NCBI GenBank assembly: GCA_024515975.1
Contig: JAMSKV010000014.1
Location: 46,072-110,071 of the forward strand
Source: Endosaccharibacter trunci
Lineage (GTDB): Bacteria; Pseudomonadota; Alphaproteobacteria; Acetobacterales; Acetobacteraceae
Reading direction: 5' to 3'
DNA: 64,000 bases
The position numbers were made by a program, and so were the translations under genes. Below the pieces are notes generated by a model. The model was not told where the DNA came from. It worked only from the letters and a program-made list of their open reading frames with translations, and ran no database searches. Of the stretch, positions 63,987 to 64,000 are shown piece after piece. Numbering within the stretch: the first letter of the stretch is position 1; the number at the start of each line of letters is the position of its first letter.

Positions 63987-64000
63987 TAGACCACCGGTCA

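Overview
The window is about 66-70% GC, gene dense and chromosomal in character, with no insertion sequence, phage, CRISPR array, rRNA or tRNA that I could find. It looks like an alphaproteobacterium, most likely of the acetic acid bacteria (Acetobacteraceae). Supporting signs are a heme A synthase of the Cox15/CtaA type, a DksA with a single zinc-finger cysteine, the flagellar genes fliX, DUF1217, DUF6468 and a CheZ-like gene, and an intergenic T/A-rich double hairpin (3550-3670) that I recall as common in acetic acid bacterial genomes. The genus is an inference.

Layout. 1-2.5 kb: the 3' end of an MlaF-type ABC ATPase, an exported protein whose signal peptide lies upstream of its only standard start codon, and radA. 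2.5-3.5 kb: divergent GIY-YIG and DUF2239 genes around a promoter with two ACCCGGGT palindromes. 3.7-10.7 kb (minus strand): a DUF1217 flagellum-associated protein, two MFS exporters, tldD and heme A synthase. 10.8-23.4 kb: TVP38-type membrane protein, apt, soluble transhydrogenase, accC-accB-aroQ, an RlpA-like protein, a BrkB/YihY protein, an ornithine decarboxylase with a 350-base leader, copC-copD and a CNNM/CBS protein. 23.4-40.2 kb: lytic transglycosylase, uracil-DNA glycosylase, TPR protein with ispE, a degenerate small gene, a YqaA-type protein, a two-component system, an SDR, a PRC-barrel protein, an MFS transporter with a cytoplasmic insertion, cysteine synthase, rhodanese, and mtnA with a DUF2272 lipoprotein.

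40.5-54.3 kb: a histone H1-like basic protein followed by a flagellar block whose GC content is clearly lower than its flanks. The minus operons are flgI-flgJ(N)-flgN-like and flgF-flgG-flgA-flgH. The plus units are fliX, dksA and fliL-fliM-DUF6468-motE-like-cheZ-like, ending in a 945-residue exported protein of unknown function. The genes cover the rod, the P and L rings, the C-ring switch, stator support and CheY-P signal termination. Hook, filament and export genes must lie elsewhere.

54.3-64 kb: speD and speE for spermidine synthesis, a lipoprotein, glutathione peroxidase, a nitroreductase, another small lipoprotein, a hybrid histidine kinase with two receiver domains, saccharopine dehydrogenase with alpha-aminoadipate semialdehyde dehydrogenase (lysine breakdown), and a DUF1810 protein. 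Ornithine decarboxylase, SpeD, SpeE and MtnA together give putrescine-to-spermidine synthesis plus a methylthioadenosine salvage step. Both odc and speD have leaders that can fold into mutually exclusive structures, one of which hides the ribosome binding site. The speD leader is the most interesting candidate in the window for an undescribed regulatory RNA.
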